Below, piece after piece: positions 13,301 through 26,200 of a stretch of DNA of 64,000 nt. Numbering within the stretch: position 1 is the first letter of the stretch; each line of letters opens with the position of its first letter. The translations under genes and the position numbers were made by a program. The notes beneath the pieces are model-generated. The model had not been told where the DNA came from and did not search any database. It saw nothing but the letters and a program-made list of their open reading frames with translations. The DNA comes from Alisma plantago-aquatica (Eukaryota; Streptophyta; Magnoliopsida; Alismatales; Alismataceae), in contig OY856411.1 in the NCBI GenBank assembly GCA_963693085.1, positions 72,563,501-72,627,500 of the forward strand, written 5' to 3'.

Positions 13301-14219
13301 CAACTTACAAAAGAGAGGTTAACTCTCACTAATGAAACCATAGACTTAGCCATCCACCTATGGATCCCCTATCACTATACTTCAACAAAAAGGATGCACT
13401 CATCAACTGCCAGTGTCTCCTCAAACATCATCCACTGATGGAGATATAGGAACTCACTTACCACTAGTGGAAGTCTCACTAAACCCTTTCCACCTAGATT
13501 AGTTGGGAATGTGTACAAAGGCATGTGTCCAGATACTTGGAGCATAAGAAAAGAATCATGATTCTTAGGTGCAAAGTAGTTCTGTCACCAGTAATAGGGG
13601 TGATGATTACCAAGAGCATTCACAATAGTTTGTCAATCTATGTGCTTTGAACAAGAAAACTGGGGTGTTAGGAGATCCTATATAACTCTAGATTTTCAAG
13701 TACTCTATAATGAACAAGGAAAGAAGTTGGTATAATGTTGTGGAATGTGATAATATAAACACTTGTGGAATTATTCAAACCAATTTTCAAGAGAAATACT
13801 ACCCTCCTTGTGTCACCTATTTGATATGGGGCCAGAGCACATAGTTCATTATAAATGGGTATTGATGATGACGCCAACAAGTTCTTGGTTCCTCTCCTAA
13901 GGAACTTTCATGTTTCAAAATTGTTATAGTCCTTTGAATATTGTTAAGAGAAGTTTGCAAAATCAATACCATTCAAGTAGAGGTCAATGTTCTGTTCTCA
14001 AGGTGGACAAGATATAATACCATTTTAAATCAGATAAATAGTAAATTCTTTGAAGAAATTGGCTTTGAATTAGGATAATCTAAAAATATCTTTCTATATC
14101 AATGAGAGAATGGGTTTCTACAATAGATGCAAAAACTAGTTAAATATGAAAAAATCTTTTGTGAATCTTGCTACATCAATGGCCATCCAAATTTGGGATG
14201 TCAACTCATATATAACATC
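10361..14219. other. Decayed repetitive sequence, no gene supported
   Basis: This is AT-rich sequence with only short frames full of stops. A CCTAAGTTTCAGGGT stretch near 12746 resembles the AAGTTTGGGGGT motif found near the 3' end of Athila-type elements. An old gypsy 3' region may therefore lie here, but no domain can be read with confidence. Confidence 0.4.
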
Positions 14220-14258
14220 ATGGTGTACAATGCACATGCTCAATAAGATGATGGGTAG

Positions 14259-14545
14259 ATGGAAGACTTAAATTTCATCTGCAACATCCCAGTCCAAGGC
14301 TATTATAAATCAAAACAGATTGGGAATCATCTGGGGTTCCAATATGGAAAACTGACACATGCTGAAAATGCTTCCCAATTGAGGGGAACACATGTAAAGA
14401 ATCAAGTTTGGGGTCCTTTTGGGTTCCAAAATTGTCAACATTAGAATTTTAGGAACTGGGAACAACTTAGGAAAATTCCAAAATTGTAGTTACAATCAAG
14501 GGGTCTGATTCCAAAAAAAAGCAGGTGTCACAAATGCAATGACCA
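14259..14545 (+). pseudogene. Possible gag C-terminal remnant of Athila-type element E1
   Basis: A short frame is rich in N, Q, W and F with a FQYGKL segment. It is followed by Asn/Gln-rich, frame-broken sequence and a possible zinc-knuckle start (CHKCN). This resembles the linker between gag and protease in Athila elements, and it lies upstream of the clearer protease and RT remnants in the same orientation. Weak evidence. Confidence 0.35.
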
Positions 14546-15059
14546 AGTTTTCCCTCCTCTCATAATGAAAAGTTTTCTTCTATAGAGAAGATTCTTTCAT
14601 ACCAATAGTCCATCATTTTTAGTTAGCAAACAATTCTATCAAACCAACCTACCTATAAAAAGTCCATTGATTCTTATTAGCTCAACTTTCTACATCTTTA
14701 TGCCCTCCAACAAGAGCCTTTGTAGGACATCTAGAGAACAACCTAAAACATCCTAAGCATATGAAATCCGTTGCCATATGTTTAGGGAATTTGTACGTAG
14801 CTCCACCAGTACCACTAATAACACATGTTGCTATTCTTATTAGCGATTGTGATATTGGAATGATGATAGTTGGAGAGGCTTAGGTATAAGGGACAAATGA
14901 TGATTCCAGTGCAGGAAGGGTTGATGACACAGAAAAGGGAAGAGTTCATATAGTGGAACCTTGAATTCTCAATCCATAGGCCAATTCCACATTATCAAAT
15001 CACTTAAAACTATAAAAAGGATCAAAATAAGATTCCAAAAGCTCAAGGAGGCTATGAAG

Positions 15060-15350
15060 AAGATTGTTTTTGACATCCTATTCGTGGATAGTTTATCTGA
15101 GATTCCAACTAGGACCTAATATATGAAAGATCTTTCAACCAAGAAGTACACCACCAAGTAATATGAGACATACAAGCTTTCTGAGAAATGCTCTGACGTT
15201 GTCCCAAACAAGATGGTGAAGAAGCAGAATGATCATGGTTCTTTCGGGATAGATTGCTACATTGGAAACAATACATGTAAGAAAGGACTAGAAGATCTTG
15301 GAGGTAGTACTCTATTATTCCATAATGTCTAATCCAGAGATAGGGTTTCA
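15060..15350 (+). pseudogene. Protease remnant of Athila-type element E1
   Basis: Reading across frame breaks gives HGSFGIDCYIGN, matching the GSF-I-C-IGN segment before the active site of Athila proteases. EDLGGS follows at about 15300, in the place of the DLGAS active-site motif, with A changed to G. Stops and frameshifts on both sides show long decay. The enzyme would have been the aspartic protease that matures the polyprotein. Confidence 0.55.
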
Positions 15351-16239
15351 TAGTTCTACTTTCCTAACTATGGCAATCTAGCCAGATTTTTTTTTTTGAA
15401 AAAGACATTGGGGTTAACTAAAGATTTGGTCGTCAAGGCCAACAAAAAATCATATGTGTTCTGACTTTGTAGTCATGAACATGAAGGAGGATACAAATAT
15501 CCTCCAATTTTCACACTCCTCTTGGACTCATCCCAAGCTTTGAAACAAGTAGAGGCTTGCACTCTCCTCTTGAGGTTAGGAAAGGAGACATTGGAGTTCC
15601 ATTTGTTTGATAGTCTAACTGGACCCAATATACATGATGAATTCTTTCTACTCCACTACATTGATAAATTAACTTAGCTCAAGGAATAAAGTGCATATTC
15701 TAAAGGTCCTTGCAAGTAGTCGTGACTTGTCCAAGAAGCTCAAATTTTGATGACTCATAGGTTGAACATGTCTGTGTTCACCTAGATACATATGAAGAAC
15801 AACCTAAGGTTGGGTTTAAATATCTAAATGCCACCTTCAATTCTGAAGAGGATTCACTTCTTTGAAGGCTCTATAAATTAAGACTTTACCTAAAGGAATC
15901 AATTTTTTTTCCTTTATGATATGTAGGTTTGTCTAGTGGTTATTATTTCAGATCTTACTCAAGAGAAATAATATAAGTTGTTGGTAGAGCTTAGGAAGTA
16001 GAAATCAGCCTTAGGTACAAGATGATAGACTTGACAGGCATCGACTAGCCATGTGCATGAACAAACTTTTCATGGTTGAGAACTACAAACCATATAGGGA
16101 CCATTAGTGTAGATTGGATCCTAACACAAAAGATTTTGTGTGATTCGAAGTTATAAATCTACTTATCTCCATGATCAAGTATCAAATTTTAGATTCTCTT
16201 TGTGTGAGCCTCAAGCACCCCCAAGAAAGGCAATATTGA

Positions 16240-17115
16240 AGTACTTTGGGAAGTCATGAATTAGATCATTCCCAATTGCACAGTCATGGATGGATGATTT
16301 GCATTGACTATTGCAAGTTGAACAAAGCCAAAAGGAGAATAATTTCCCTATACCCATCCTTGACTGAGTTTTGGAGTTGTTGGCAGATTAAAACTTTTTA
16401 TGCAATCTTGATGGATATTTTGGATTTTATCAAATATCAATTCAACCAAATGACCAAGATAATACCAATTCCATATACATGCTCAAAACTTGTTCCTTGA
16501 AGAGGAACCATTTTGTCTCTCCATGCCCTACTACATTCCAAAACTACATGGCATCCATCTTTGTAATGGACAAAGATAGTCATGGAGGTGTTGATTGATA
16601 ATTTCTCTATCTATAGAGATTCCCTTAATTCTTGCTTACATATTTCTCACTCATTTTGTCCAGATGCAAAGAAGTAAACCTTGTTCTAAATCTAGATAAG
16701 TGAAACTTTATTGTTAAAGAAGGTTTAGTTCTTGGCCATAGAGTTAGAAGCAAAGGGATTGATATGGATATATCCAAGACTGAAGACATCAAAAAAAATG
16801 GCATTACGATCTTCAACGAAGGAAGTCTGGGCTTTTTTAGGCCATCTCAGATTCTACATGATATTGTTAAAGGAATTGTCAAAGGTTGTGAATCCACTAA
16901 TAAATTTTTATGAGGATGCCAATTTCAACTTTGATTCAACATGTATGGAAATCTTTCAGAACCTAAAAGATGCTCGTGTTTCTATACCTATTATTGGGCA
17001 CCAAATTGGTCTTAACCCTTTGAGATCATGTGAAATGCAAGTGACTACCTATTAGGGATAGTTTTGGGTCAAGGGATTGACAAGAGGAACTATGTGATTT
17101 ACTATGTCTCTTGAT
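16240..17115 (+). pseudogene. Reverse transcriptase to RNase H remnant of Athila-type element E1
   Basis: The RT signature GWMICIDYCKLNKA lies near 16290-16330 (family: GWR-CIDYR-LNKA). Frame-broken blocks follow that correspond to the catalytic palm and to the KEGLVLGH and SKGID connection motifs (about 16715-16765). The FLGH-F motif is next (about 16835), then the start of RNase H with IVLGQGIDKRNYVIYYVSL (about 17055-17105). The sequence changes abruptly near 17110, where the LTR of element E2 seems to begin. Many stops, so it is non-functional. Confidence 0.8.
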
Positions 17116-17826
17116 ATGAGCAAGTAGATGTTTGTGCTAGGGCATGGGGACTAACCCCTAAAAGCCCGTATTTTATTCTAGATTGTATCTGAACTCGAAA
17201 ATATTATTCCTAAATAAAGTATCATTCTGCATAATTCCTTGCCTTGCAAATTGACTATTTGCTATTCATATATGTTATAATGAAGGATATACATGTTGTT
17301 GTGAGTGTAATTAGAACACCATAATGATCTTATTATCCCCGTAAGGTGTAAGCAATGGATAGTGATGTGATTGGGCTATGATCCTCTAACATGCTTAGGA
17401 TGGTCGATCATAAGTGAGGGAGTCTAGTTGGAATAAACTAGGAAGTTGAGTGTTGAGGATCTTCAATTCCAAAGGAGTTGAAGCCAAGTGACGACCTGTA
17501 TCCCATGAGGGTGTAGTAGCTAAACCTCTACTTAGCAATTGCTATTGAAGAGTTAGATCTCATTAGGATAATTACATAGGATAGGGTGGAGAAACCACAC
17601 TCCTTGGACCTCGTTATTATCATTCATTTACTACTTAATCTTTGTTTCTATTGGCAACAATTTAGTTAATCAATCAATCAACTTCTCAGTGCTAAGTATT
17701 ACTATTAAACTTTTGAATTTATATAACTACTTAAAAAGTTTGTCCTTTGTGTTCGATCCAAAAGTACTTTGCAATAAGGCTTCCATTTGTGTGGAGTGGG
17801 GAATTAGTGCACTACTTTTGGTTAAA
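17112..17826 (+). mobile_element. 5' LTR of Athila-type element E2, left part (split by element A)
   Basis: The stretch lies between the break in E1 pol and the insertion point of element A. It resumes at 26328-26384, right before the E2 primer site. It contains the TGTGTTCGATCC-type segment (about 17747) typical of Athila LTR 3' ends. The left boundary is uncertain because the 3' LTR was not found. Confidence 0.5.
17822..17826 (+). repeat. Left target-site duplication of element A (TTAAA)
   Basis: TTAAA precedes the LTR at 17827. The same five bases follow the other LTR end at 26328-26332. A perfect 5-bp duplication is the normal mark of LTR element integration. Confidence 0.9.
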
Positions 17827-18456
17827 TGTGACGTCCCAGGATTTTCAAAAACTTAATCTGATGTGTGACGTCCAAATTCAAACCCTCACCTCAGTGAGAA
17901 TCCCAATTTAAACACCCCACGCCAGGCTAAGAAGAAGAAAATCAAAGGAGTAAGAAGGAAACAATCAATAGCACATGCACATGAACAATAATAAAACCAT
18001 ACACAAATGTTCACAATTCAACATATAATTGCAACATGAATTGTTACAACATTTGATATTACATATTGAACAACAACTTATACATATACATGTACTACAT
18101 CTAAACAACATGATCTTAAGACAACAGCTCCACCTGTACATCAGCTCGCCACACAACTCTCACTATCCTGGATCTTCAAGAGCATAACCATAACCTATAC
18201 AAAAGATTACATGCGGTGCACGGAAGCACAATATTTCAAGAATATTGTACTGAGTACGCCTACGTGTCTTTTATTTACCTCTCATCATATCTTGGCAATA
18301 AGATAAAACTAATACTTGGCAGTAACAGAAGAATATAAGAAAAGTGTATACTTGCACAAAGATATTCATTAACAAAAGAGAACACCTATTTTTAGTCACA
18401 TTTCCATCATATATCTCGTACATCTGCCCCCAAGGGCTTTGATGTTTTTAGGCCTA

Positions 18457-18596
18457 ATGATCTACTACCAAAGAGTTTGAGATCATTTAACGTGTGATCT
18501 ACTACCAAAGAGTTTGAGATCTAACACATGTGATCTACTACCAAAGAGTTTGAGATCACTTCAATGCACTGTACTACCAAAGAGTTTAGTGCTATC
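18457..18596. repeat. Four tandem hairpin units in the LTR of element A, about 36-bp period
   Basis: Units start at 18459, 18496, 18532 and about 18566. They share the centre ACTACCAAAGAGTTT. Units 1-3 have arms GATCT and AGATC. Unit 4 has different arms, GCACT and AGTGC, that still pair. The second LTR carries the same array at 23900-24039, with one loop change in unit 2. The array lies near the 3' end of the LTR in element orientation, so it may be in the transcript. Confidence 0.85.
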
Positions 18597-19589
18597 ATAT
18601 GATGGATCTGATATCTTATGTTTCATGTGTTCATAGCCATAATTATGGAAAATCAAGCAACATATCATGCAAGAACAATCATTTCATCCAATATCATATG
18701 CCAAGTATTTTACTACACATATAACACAAGCATATTGTATAATAAGCCAAGTAAGAGGTAATGGCGTACCTTGATCGAGAGATAGACCATTCTAAACACA
18801 TATTCCTCATGTCATCTATTTCTTTGTTAAACCTGATTAAGACAAGATCATATACTACCATCAGATTCTTATCATCTTACATCTCATCTTAACCCTAATC
18901 GTATCCATTTTAGGGTTTACCTTAGTTCATTAGGATATGTGTATCATTACTTGTATTCTTATCTTATGATTATCTCACTGATGTCATTTTCCAGATTACA
19001 TCTCATTATCAAAGTTCATCATCTGAACATTAGGTTCCATGTCCTTTTTGTGCACATATTAACCCGAAGTTACATGTATTACTCAAATTAGGGTTTCATC
19101 ACATGTTTCAAGGTCAATCTCATATAACATGAATTTTGTGTACAAAACTGATCTCAGATCTACATATTATCTTCTAGTTACTGATATGAACTTATTCTGT
19201 AAATTTCATCAATTATAGAGCATGTATGTATTTATTACATTCTATTTAGGGTTATTAGCCCTAATTATTCATATTAATCAAATTACATGATTTCGTGCAT
19301 CAACATGACCATATCTGACATCATATGCATTAAAGACATGGTTATGGACTTAGTGACATTTTTCCATAATTTTAGGTCTTTGTTTATTATTTATTATGCA
19401 TGAAAAGACCATTTTACATCTTACATGATTACTCTGATATTAGTTCGTCAAAAACCTGATATTATGCTTTCATTTTGTTCTACTCATGTTTTTGAGAATT
19501 TTGGTACCTTGTTTGTATTTTTCTGATCATCGAGCTAATTTCTGTGAATTATACGAGATCTGAGAATTATTGAATATTTACCTTTTTCG

Positions 19590-20640
19590 GGCCAATCGCA
19601 GGCCACCACGTGGCTCTAGGGCTGCGTAGCTCCTTTGCTTGCTTAGTTGGGGCGGTTTGCGTTTGGTCTAGTCTGGTTCAAGGGTGCAGACCCGGTTCAG
19701 GTGGGTTGAATGGGAGTCGGACCGGTCCGCTTTCCCCTCTCTTTCATGATCTCGCCCGACGCACGCCTCTATTGCGTGAATCTGGGACGGAGTCGCCGCC
19801 GTGGGCTTGTCTCTGATGAGCGATCAGGACCACTGAGTCCTCCTCCTAACCTCATGCCTTCCAGTTCTCCAGCGCAGGATACCTCCACCGCGGCTACCAG
19901 CTTCTCCGTCGAGCACTACTGCGGTACAGGGAACCGATGAGGGATCAACATCCCTCCTCCTTACTGCAACTTTGGACGCCGGCTGTGTCTCTACATAGCC
20001 GCTGCTGCACTTCTAGGATCAGCGGTTTGTTGCTCTTCACAGGGATCTCAGCTCTCTCTCTCTTCGTTCTTGTGAGTCTCGTTGGTGCCCGCCTCGCGTG
20101 CGCCGCCGTCGCGACTCGTGGTGCCGCTACGTTGCTGTGATCCCACGCTTCCGCCGTGAGGCTTGGCCTCGCCCCTTCGTCCTAACTTTGTCACCTACGT
20201 GACCTTCTATGTGACTTGACCAAGGAGTCGTCGTACCTCGGCATATAACCCAAACGAGATGAAGTAGCTTCTCCAAAACTCATCGTCCGCGAGCTCCGTC
20301 GTCGTGGTGATGAGAACCCATTCTCAGCACCTGTGTTGCCGCACCACTTCATCTAAGGGATGTGACAGCCGCCAGGCTTCTGCTGTAGAATAAGGCCAGA
20401 TCAACCGCTAACCCCCACTTCCTCTTCCTGAGGTCTCCCTCATCCAGTCTTCCGATGAGACGTTGTAATGCTCTATCTCATGTTGCCGGTCAGGAAAGTT
20501 CTAGCTCCTTACTCAAGCGCTACCGAAGCTAACTACCCCAGCCTCTTGCTCCTTAATCGCACGTTCACTGATCGTGGATGTGATAAACGTGCTACCCCAT
20601 GATCTTAGAATGGTATTGTGGAGGCGACCCATATTTCTTC
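19590..20640. other. GC-rich island within the LTR of element A
   Basis: This is a sharp rise in GC and CpG content against AT-rich surroundings, starting at GGCCACCACGTGGCTCTAGG near 19600. It contains overlapping open frames on both strands, none resembling a known protein. In the sense (minus) direction it lies in the first half of the LTR, where the promoter and start of transcription would be expected. The copy at 25030-26110 is nearly identical. Confidence 0.6.
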
Positions 20641-20884
20641 CACATGATCATTCCCAACGGAGGGTGTGGATAAGAGTGCCAATAAGGCTAGACCATGGAA
20701 CTCCTCAAACCAAAACGCAGACCATCTTATATATGTCTATGATACTAGTTTGATTAACAATTTGGTCTAAGATGGTAAAACCTTGTTCATCAATCACCAA
20801 ATGCATCCATAACTTTACCATATTCAAGCCTACATAACTCTTATTATGAGCATTCAAAAGGTTCTAAAAGTCCACTCCATCACA

Positions 20885-23269
20885 TCCTACACACCTTAAA
20901 GGATGTTTCGTCCTCGAAATTAAACTAGAAAACCCACTTTGTCACATCATATACATCTTAAAAGAACTTTTGTCCTCGAAAGTAAACCATACTCAATACT
21001 TCGAGGGAAAACCTTATCTTGCCTTCATCCACATGTTGGACACTACTCTATGTGTAACATATCCAAACACAAAGTTCCATAATCATATCCAAACCACTAT
21101 TGGGAGGTTTTGCAACATCTAAGATGAAACACCTCTTTGTATAAGGTTAAAAAAAGGGTTTAAAACTCTAGTTATGTCATGACATATTTCATATATTAGA
21201 TTTGCTTCCTTATCTTTAGCTATGCATTAGGGTCCCACATCATATTATCATGTTATAAATAAGTTAACTAAAGTTAACCCATTATCAAGGTGCAATCAAC
21301 AATTTATTAAGCTAATTGTTAGAACATGTTCAACATTAACACATGCCTTGTAGGTGGGAGTTAACTAAAGTTAATCTACTTTATCCATTTAGATAATATC
21401 AAGCTGTCATAAGCATTATGTTGTGTTAACTGTCAAACTATATTTTACCTCTTTATCAAGCACTAAGATTAACACCCCTTATAACATGTTTCATTCATAC
21501 GATCTTATTTCTTTTCTCATCATACACTTAACATTTACTAATGATTTCATCACAAGATTAAACAACAATTTCACATTAATCATCATTATTCATGTACATG
21601 GTTAACCATTTGTGCATTGATATCTATTAAACCATCTCTAGGTTTACATTATATCATGTCCAAATATCACATCTCTAGATTAGATCACATCTCAAGATTA
21701 GATCACGTCTCTACATGTATTTTATCATGGTTGTGCTAAACAAACTTATATTATATCAAAACTTTACGTAGGCCAAAAGAGGTTCCTCCAACCCATACCA
21801 CGAGGGTAGTGCCGTGCTCAGTCTCTCTGAGCTAACTCAACCCTATGAGTATCTCATACGCATATTCTTTATCTTCCCTCTCGGTCTAGGGTTCTCGGAT
21901 TACCTCACTGACACTAGTGATAGCTTTACAAGCTCTAGCAACATAAGCACAAACCAAAACATGCTATGACATACTCTTCATAGATCTTCTACCCATGAAG
22001 CATCTTACCCAAAGCTCTCTCATATACACCACTAGATTCCTATGTGGGAAACCACCAACCCGAGCATGAGGCTTCACAAAAACTAACATAGCTACCTCCT
22101 CCAGGGTCTTGGACTCTCTCCCTCACCCAGATGGCAGGCACTCATATTCATGTTCACATATGCTCACATATATAACCAGCCTCTCTTTGACTCTAGGGTT
22201 TGGTCCTCCCAAGGACATCTAGGGATCACCAAAACTATAGGAATCATGCATAAAGCAACTCAACTCAATCACTCAAGAGTATTCTAGTTTAGGACATATC
22301 ATATCACATATCTCTTATTTCTCATATCGTGGAGTCTAGGTTCTCTGACCTTCTACCTGTGGGTCTCGCTCTCTCTTGAGCTAACCCCGAAACTGGTCCC
22401 AACACTAGAGGTCCTCCTTTGTGAAAGAGCTTGAGGCTCATGCTGACTCTCATCCTTGTCTTGGCTTAACATATCTTTTCTCATAAAAGCCTATTTACTT
22501 GCATCATCAAAACTTATCTCAAAACCTCAAAACTGAACTTAAGTCCTCGAAGACAAACATAGATCATCGTGACCGTCTTACATCATCTCTATCAACTTAC
22601 ATCATATCATCAAAACTTATATCATCTATTCCATCTATCATATATATATCCAACAAGGCTATAGACATCTAATCTAGAACTACACTCTCTTCTAGACTGA
22701 TGTCATCACTTTCACTTAGGTTGCATGACCACCTCCTACTCGTACATGTGTGGGGACACATTTTTTTTGTAATACATATACATATTAAAATATTATATAG
22801 TTTTTCTCCGATAAAACAAGTGTCAGAGAAAACTATCGAGGTTCGATCCGTTTGGAATCAAAAACCAAATCCTGAAAACGAGTGTCCGACACATAATAGA
22901 GAGTCCAGTGTCATGAAAACTAGTGAAAAGGGTGAGAACATGGTGTAGACTAGTGTAGCTACTCTAGACAACAAGCGCCATATGTCTAGGGTTTCTCTTC
23001 CTTTTATGCACGTCATTTCCAAATAGTGCAACGTCCCATACCGCTGCACTACAAGGAAAGAACGACATCTAAGGACTTGCTACTCAACAAGCACCAGTCT
23101 AGACCTAGTTCTCAGACATCTATGTGCTAACCTAGAGGCTAAGTCAGATCTAGTCTCTAAAAGATGACTAATCTAACCCTAAAAGATTATTAAGTTCATG
23201 GTTCTTTAGTTTTGTGTTGTATAATGAGCAAATGTCAGGCTTTGCTATTGTTCATGCTCTGATACCACC
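20885..23269 (-). other. Non-coding internal region of element A
   Basis: There is no gag, protease, RT or integrase frame. The segment nearest the left LTR reads, on the minus strand, like the end of a chromovirus pol (FEDE tail, then AAGGTGTGTAGGA before TGTGATGG). The segment at about 22640-22860, near the primer site, is shared with element B at 56565-56760. It includes a TATATAGTTTTTCTC block and AGAAAACT-TCGAGGT. Confidence 0.8.
23256..23267 (-). other. Primer-binding site of element A (initiator Met tRNA)
   Basis: The minus strand reads TGGTATCAGAGC, a perfect match to the plant initiator-Met primer site. It is separated by 2 bp from the 5' LTR, which begins at 23270 on the plus axis. 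Confidence 0.95.
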
Positions 23270-26200
23270 TGTGACGTCCCATGATTTTCAAAAACTTAAT
23301 CTGATGTGTGACGTCCAAATTGAAACCCTCACCTCAGCGAGAATCCCAATTTAAACACCCCACGCCAGGCTAAGAAGAAGAAAATCAGAGGAGTCAGAAG
23401 GAAACAATCAATAGCACATGCACATGAACAATAATAAAACCATACACAAATGTTCACCATTCAACATATAATTGCAACATGAATTGTTACAACATTTGAT
23501 ATTACATATTGAACAACAACTTATACATATACATGTACTACATCTAAACAACAGGATCTTAAGACAACAGGTCCACCTATACATCAGCTCGCCACACAAC
23601 TCTCACTATCCTGGATCTTCAAGAGCATAACCATTTCCTATACAAAAGATTACATGCGGTACACGTCAGCACAATATTTCAAGAATATTGTACAGAGTAT
23701 GCCTACATGTCTTTTATTTACCTCTCATCATATCTTGGCAATAAGATAAAACTAATACTTGGCAGTAACAGAAGAATATAAGAAAAGTGTATACTTGCAC
23801 AAAGATATTCATTAACAAAAGAGAACACCTATTTTTAGTCACATTTCCATCATATATCTCGTACATCTGCCCCCAAGGGCTTTGATGTTTTTAGGCCTAA
23901 TGATCTACTACCAAAGAGTTTGAGATCATTTAACGTGTGATCTACTACTAAAGAGTTTGAGATCTAACACATGTGATCTACTACCAAAGAGTTTGAGATC
24001 ACTTCAATGCACTGTACTACCAAAGAGTTTAGTGCTATCATATGATGGATCTGATATCTTATGTTTCATGTGTTCATAGCCATAATTATGGAAAATCAAG
24101 CAACATATCATGCAAGAACAATCATTTCATCCAATATCATACGCCAAGTATTTTACTACACATATAACACAAGCATATTGTATAATAAGCCAAGTAAGAG
24201 GTAATGGCGTACCTTGATCGAGAGATAGACCATTCTAAACACATATTCCTCATGTCATCTATTTCTTTGTTAAACCTGCTAAAGACAAGATCATATACTA
24301 CCATCAGATTCTTATCATCTTACATCTCATCTTAACCCTAATCGTATCCATTTTAGGGTTTACCTTAGTTCATTATGATATGTGTATCATTACTTGTATT
24401 CTTATCTTATGATTATCTCACTGATGTCATTTTCCATATTACATCTCATTATCAAAGTTCATCATCTGAACATTAGGTTCCATGTCCTTTTTGTGCACAT
24501 ATTAACCCGAAGTTACATGTATTACTCAAATTAGGGTTTCATCATATGTTTCAAGGTCAATCTCATATAACATGAATTTTGTGTACAAAACTGATCTCAG
24601 ATCTACATATTATCTTCCAGTTACTGATATGAACTTATTCTGTAAATTTCATCAATTATAGAGCATGTATGTATTTATTACATTCTATTTAGGTTTATTA
24701 GCCCTAATTATTCATATTAATCAAATTACATGATTTCGTGCATCAACATGACCATATCTGACATCATATGCATTAAAGACATGGTTATGGACTTACTGAC
24801 ATTTTTCCATAATTTTAGGTCTTTGTTTATTAGTTATTATGCATGAAAAGACCATTTTACATCTTACATGATTACTCTGATATTAGTTCGTCAAAAACCT
24901 GATATTACACTTTCATTGTGTTCTACTCATTTTTCTGAGAATTTTGGTACATGCTTTGTATTTTTCTGATCATCTAGCTAATTTCTGTGAATTATACGAG
25001 ATCTAAGAATTATTGAATATTTACCTTTTTCAGGCCAATTGCGGGCCACCACGTGGCTCTAGGGCTGCGCAGCTCCTTTGCTTGCTTAGTTGGGGCGGTT
25101 TGCGTTTGGTCTAGTCTGGTTCAAGGGTGCAGACCTAGTTCAGGTGGGTTGAATGGGAGTCGGACCGGTCCGCTTTCCCCTCACTTTCACGATCTCGCCC
25201 GACGCACGCCTCTGTTGCGTGAATCTGGGACGAAGCCGCCGCCGTGGGCTTGTCTCTGATGAGCGATCAGGACCACTGAGTCCTCCTCCCGACCTCATGC
25301 CTTCCAGTTCTCCAGCACAGGATACCTCCACCGTGGCTACCAGCTTCTCCGTCGAGCACTGCCACGGTACAGGGAACCGATGAGGGATCAACATCCCTCC
25401 TCCTTACTGCAACTTCGGACGCCGGCTGCGTCTCTACATAGTCGCCGCTGCACTTCTGGGATCAGCGGTTTGTTGCTCTTCACAGGGATCTCAGCTCTCT
25501 CTCTCTCTCTTCGTTCTTGTGAGTCTCATTGGTGCCCGCCTCGCGTGCTCCGCCGTCGCGACTCATGGTGTCGCTATGTTGCTGTGATCCCACGTTGCCG
25601 CCGTGAGGCTTGGCCTCGCCCCTTCGTCCTAACTTTGTCACCTACGTGACCTTCTATGTGACTTGACCAAGGATTCGCCGTACCTCGGCATATAACCCAA
25701 ACGAGATGAAGCAGCTTCTCCAAAACTCATCGTCCGCGAGCTCCGTCGTCGTGGTGACGCCCGTTCTCAGCACCTGTGTTTCCGCACCACTTCATCTACG
25801 GGATGTGAGAGCCTCCAGGCTTTTGCTGTAGAATAAGGCCAGATCAACCGCTAACCCCCACTTCCTCTTCCTGAGGTCTCCCTCATCCAGTCTTCCGATG
25901 AGACGTTGTAATTCTCTATCTCATGTTGCCGGTCAGGAAAGTTCTAGCTCCTTACTCAAGCGCTACCGAAGCTAACTACCCCAGCCTCTCGCTCCTTAAT
26001 CGCACGTTCACTGATCGTGGATGTGATAAACGTGCTACCCCATGATCTTAGAACGGTATTGTGGAGGCGACCCATATTTCTTCCACATGATCATTCCCAA
26101 CGGAGGGTGTGGATAAGAGTGCCAATAAGGCTAGACCATGGAACTCCTCAAACCAAAACGTAGACCATCTTATATATGTCTATGATACTAGTTTGGTTAA

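Larger units (their letters stand above)
17827..20884 (-). repeat. 3' LTR of element A
   Basis: This direct repeat of 23270-26327 has a constant offset of 5443 at both ends. It holds four hairpin repeats (18457-18596), an AT-rich zone, a CACGTGGC box (about 19610), a GC-rich island (19590-20640) and the U3 start at 20884. Short open frames on either strand, including a Cys-rich 63-codon frame at 17965-18156, are not supported as genes. Confidence 0.92.

Noticed and set aside
17965..18156. Cys-rich 63-codon frame in the LTRs of element A (also 23408-23599)
   Set aside because: The many Cys codons come from a CA/TG-rich, low-complexity stretch. There is no signal peptide and no known spacing, and it lies at the LTR 3' end.
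18457..18596. Regularly spaced repeats suggestive of a CRISPR array
   Set aside because: Spacers are about 10 bp and the context is a plant LTR. The repeat is a hairpin tandem array.
19610..20140. Overlapping open frames of 67-76 codons in the GC-rich island of element A (and 25053-25649)
   Set aside because: All three plus frames and the minus strand are open at once. This is composition rather than coding, and frames differ between the two LTR copies.
23046..23065. CACTACAAGGAAAG resembling a CACTA terminus inside element A
   Set aside because: No subterminal repeats or partner end, and it sits inside the continuous internal region of a complete element.
23256..23267. tRNA-like sequence GCTCTGATACCA as a tRNA gene
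   Set aside because: Only 12 bp match the 3' end of initiator-Met tRNA. It is the primer site of element A, and no cloverleaf surrounds it.
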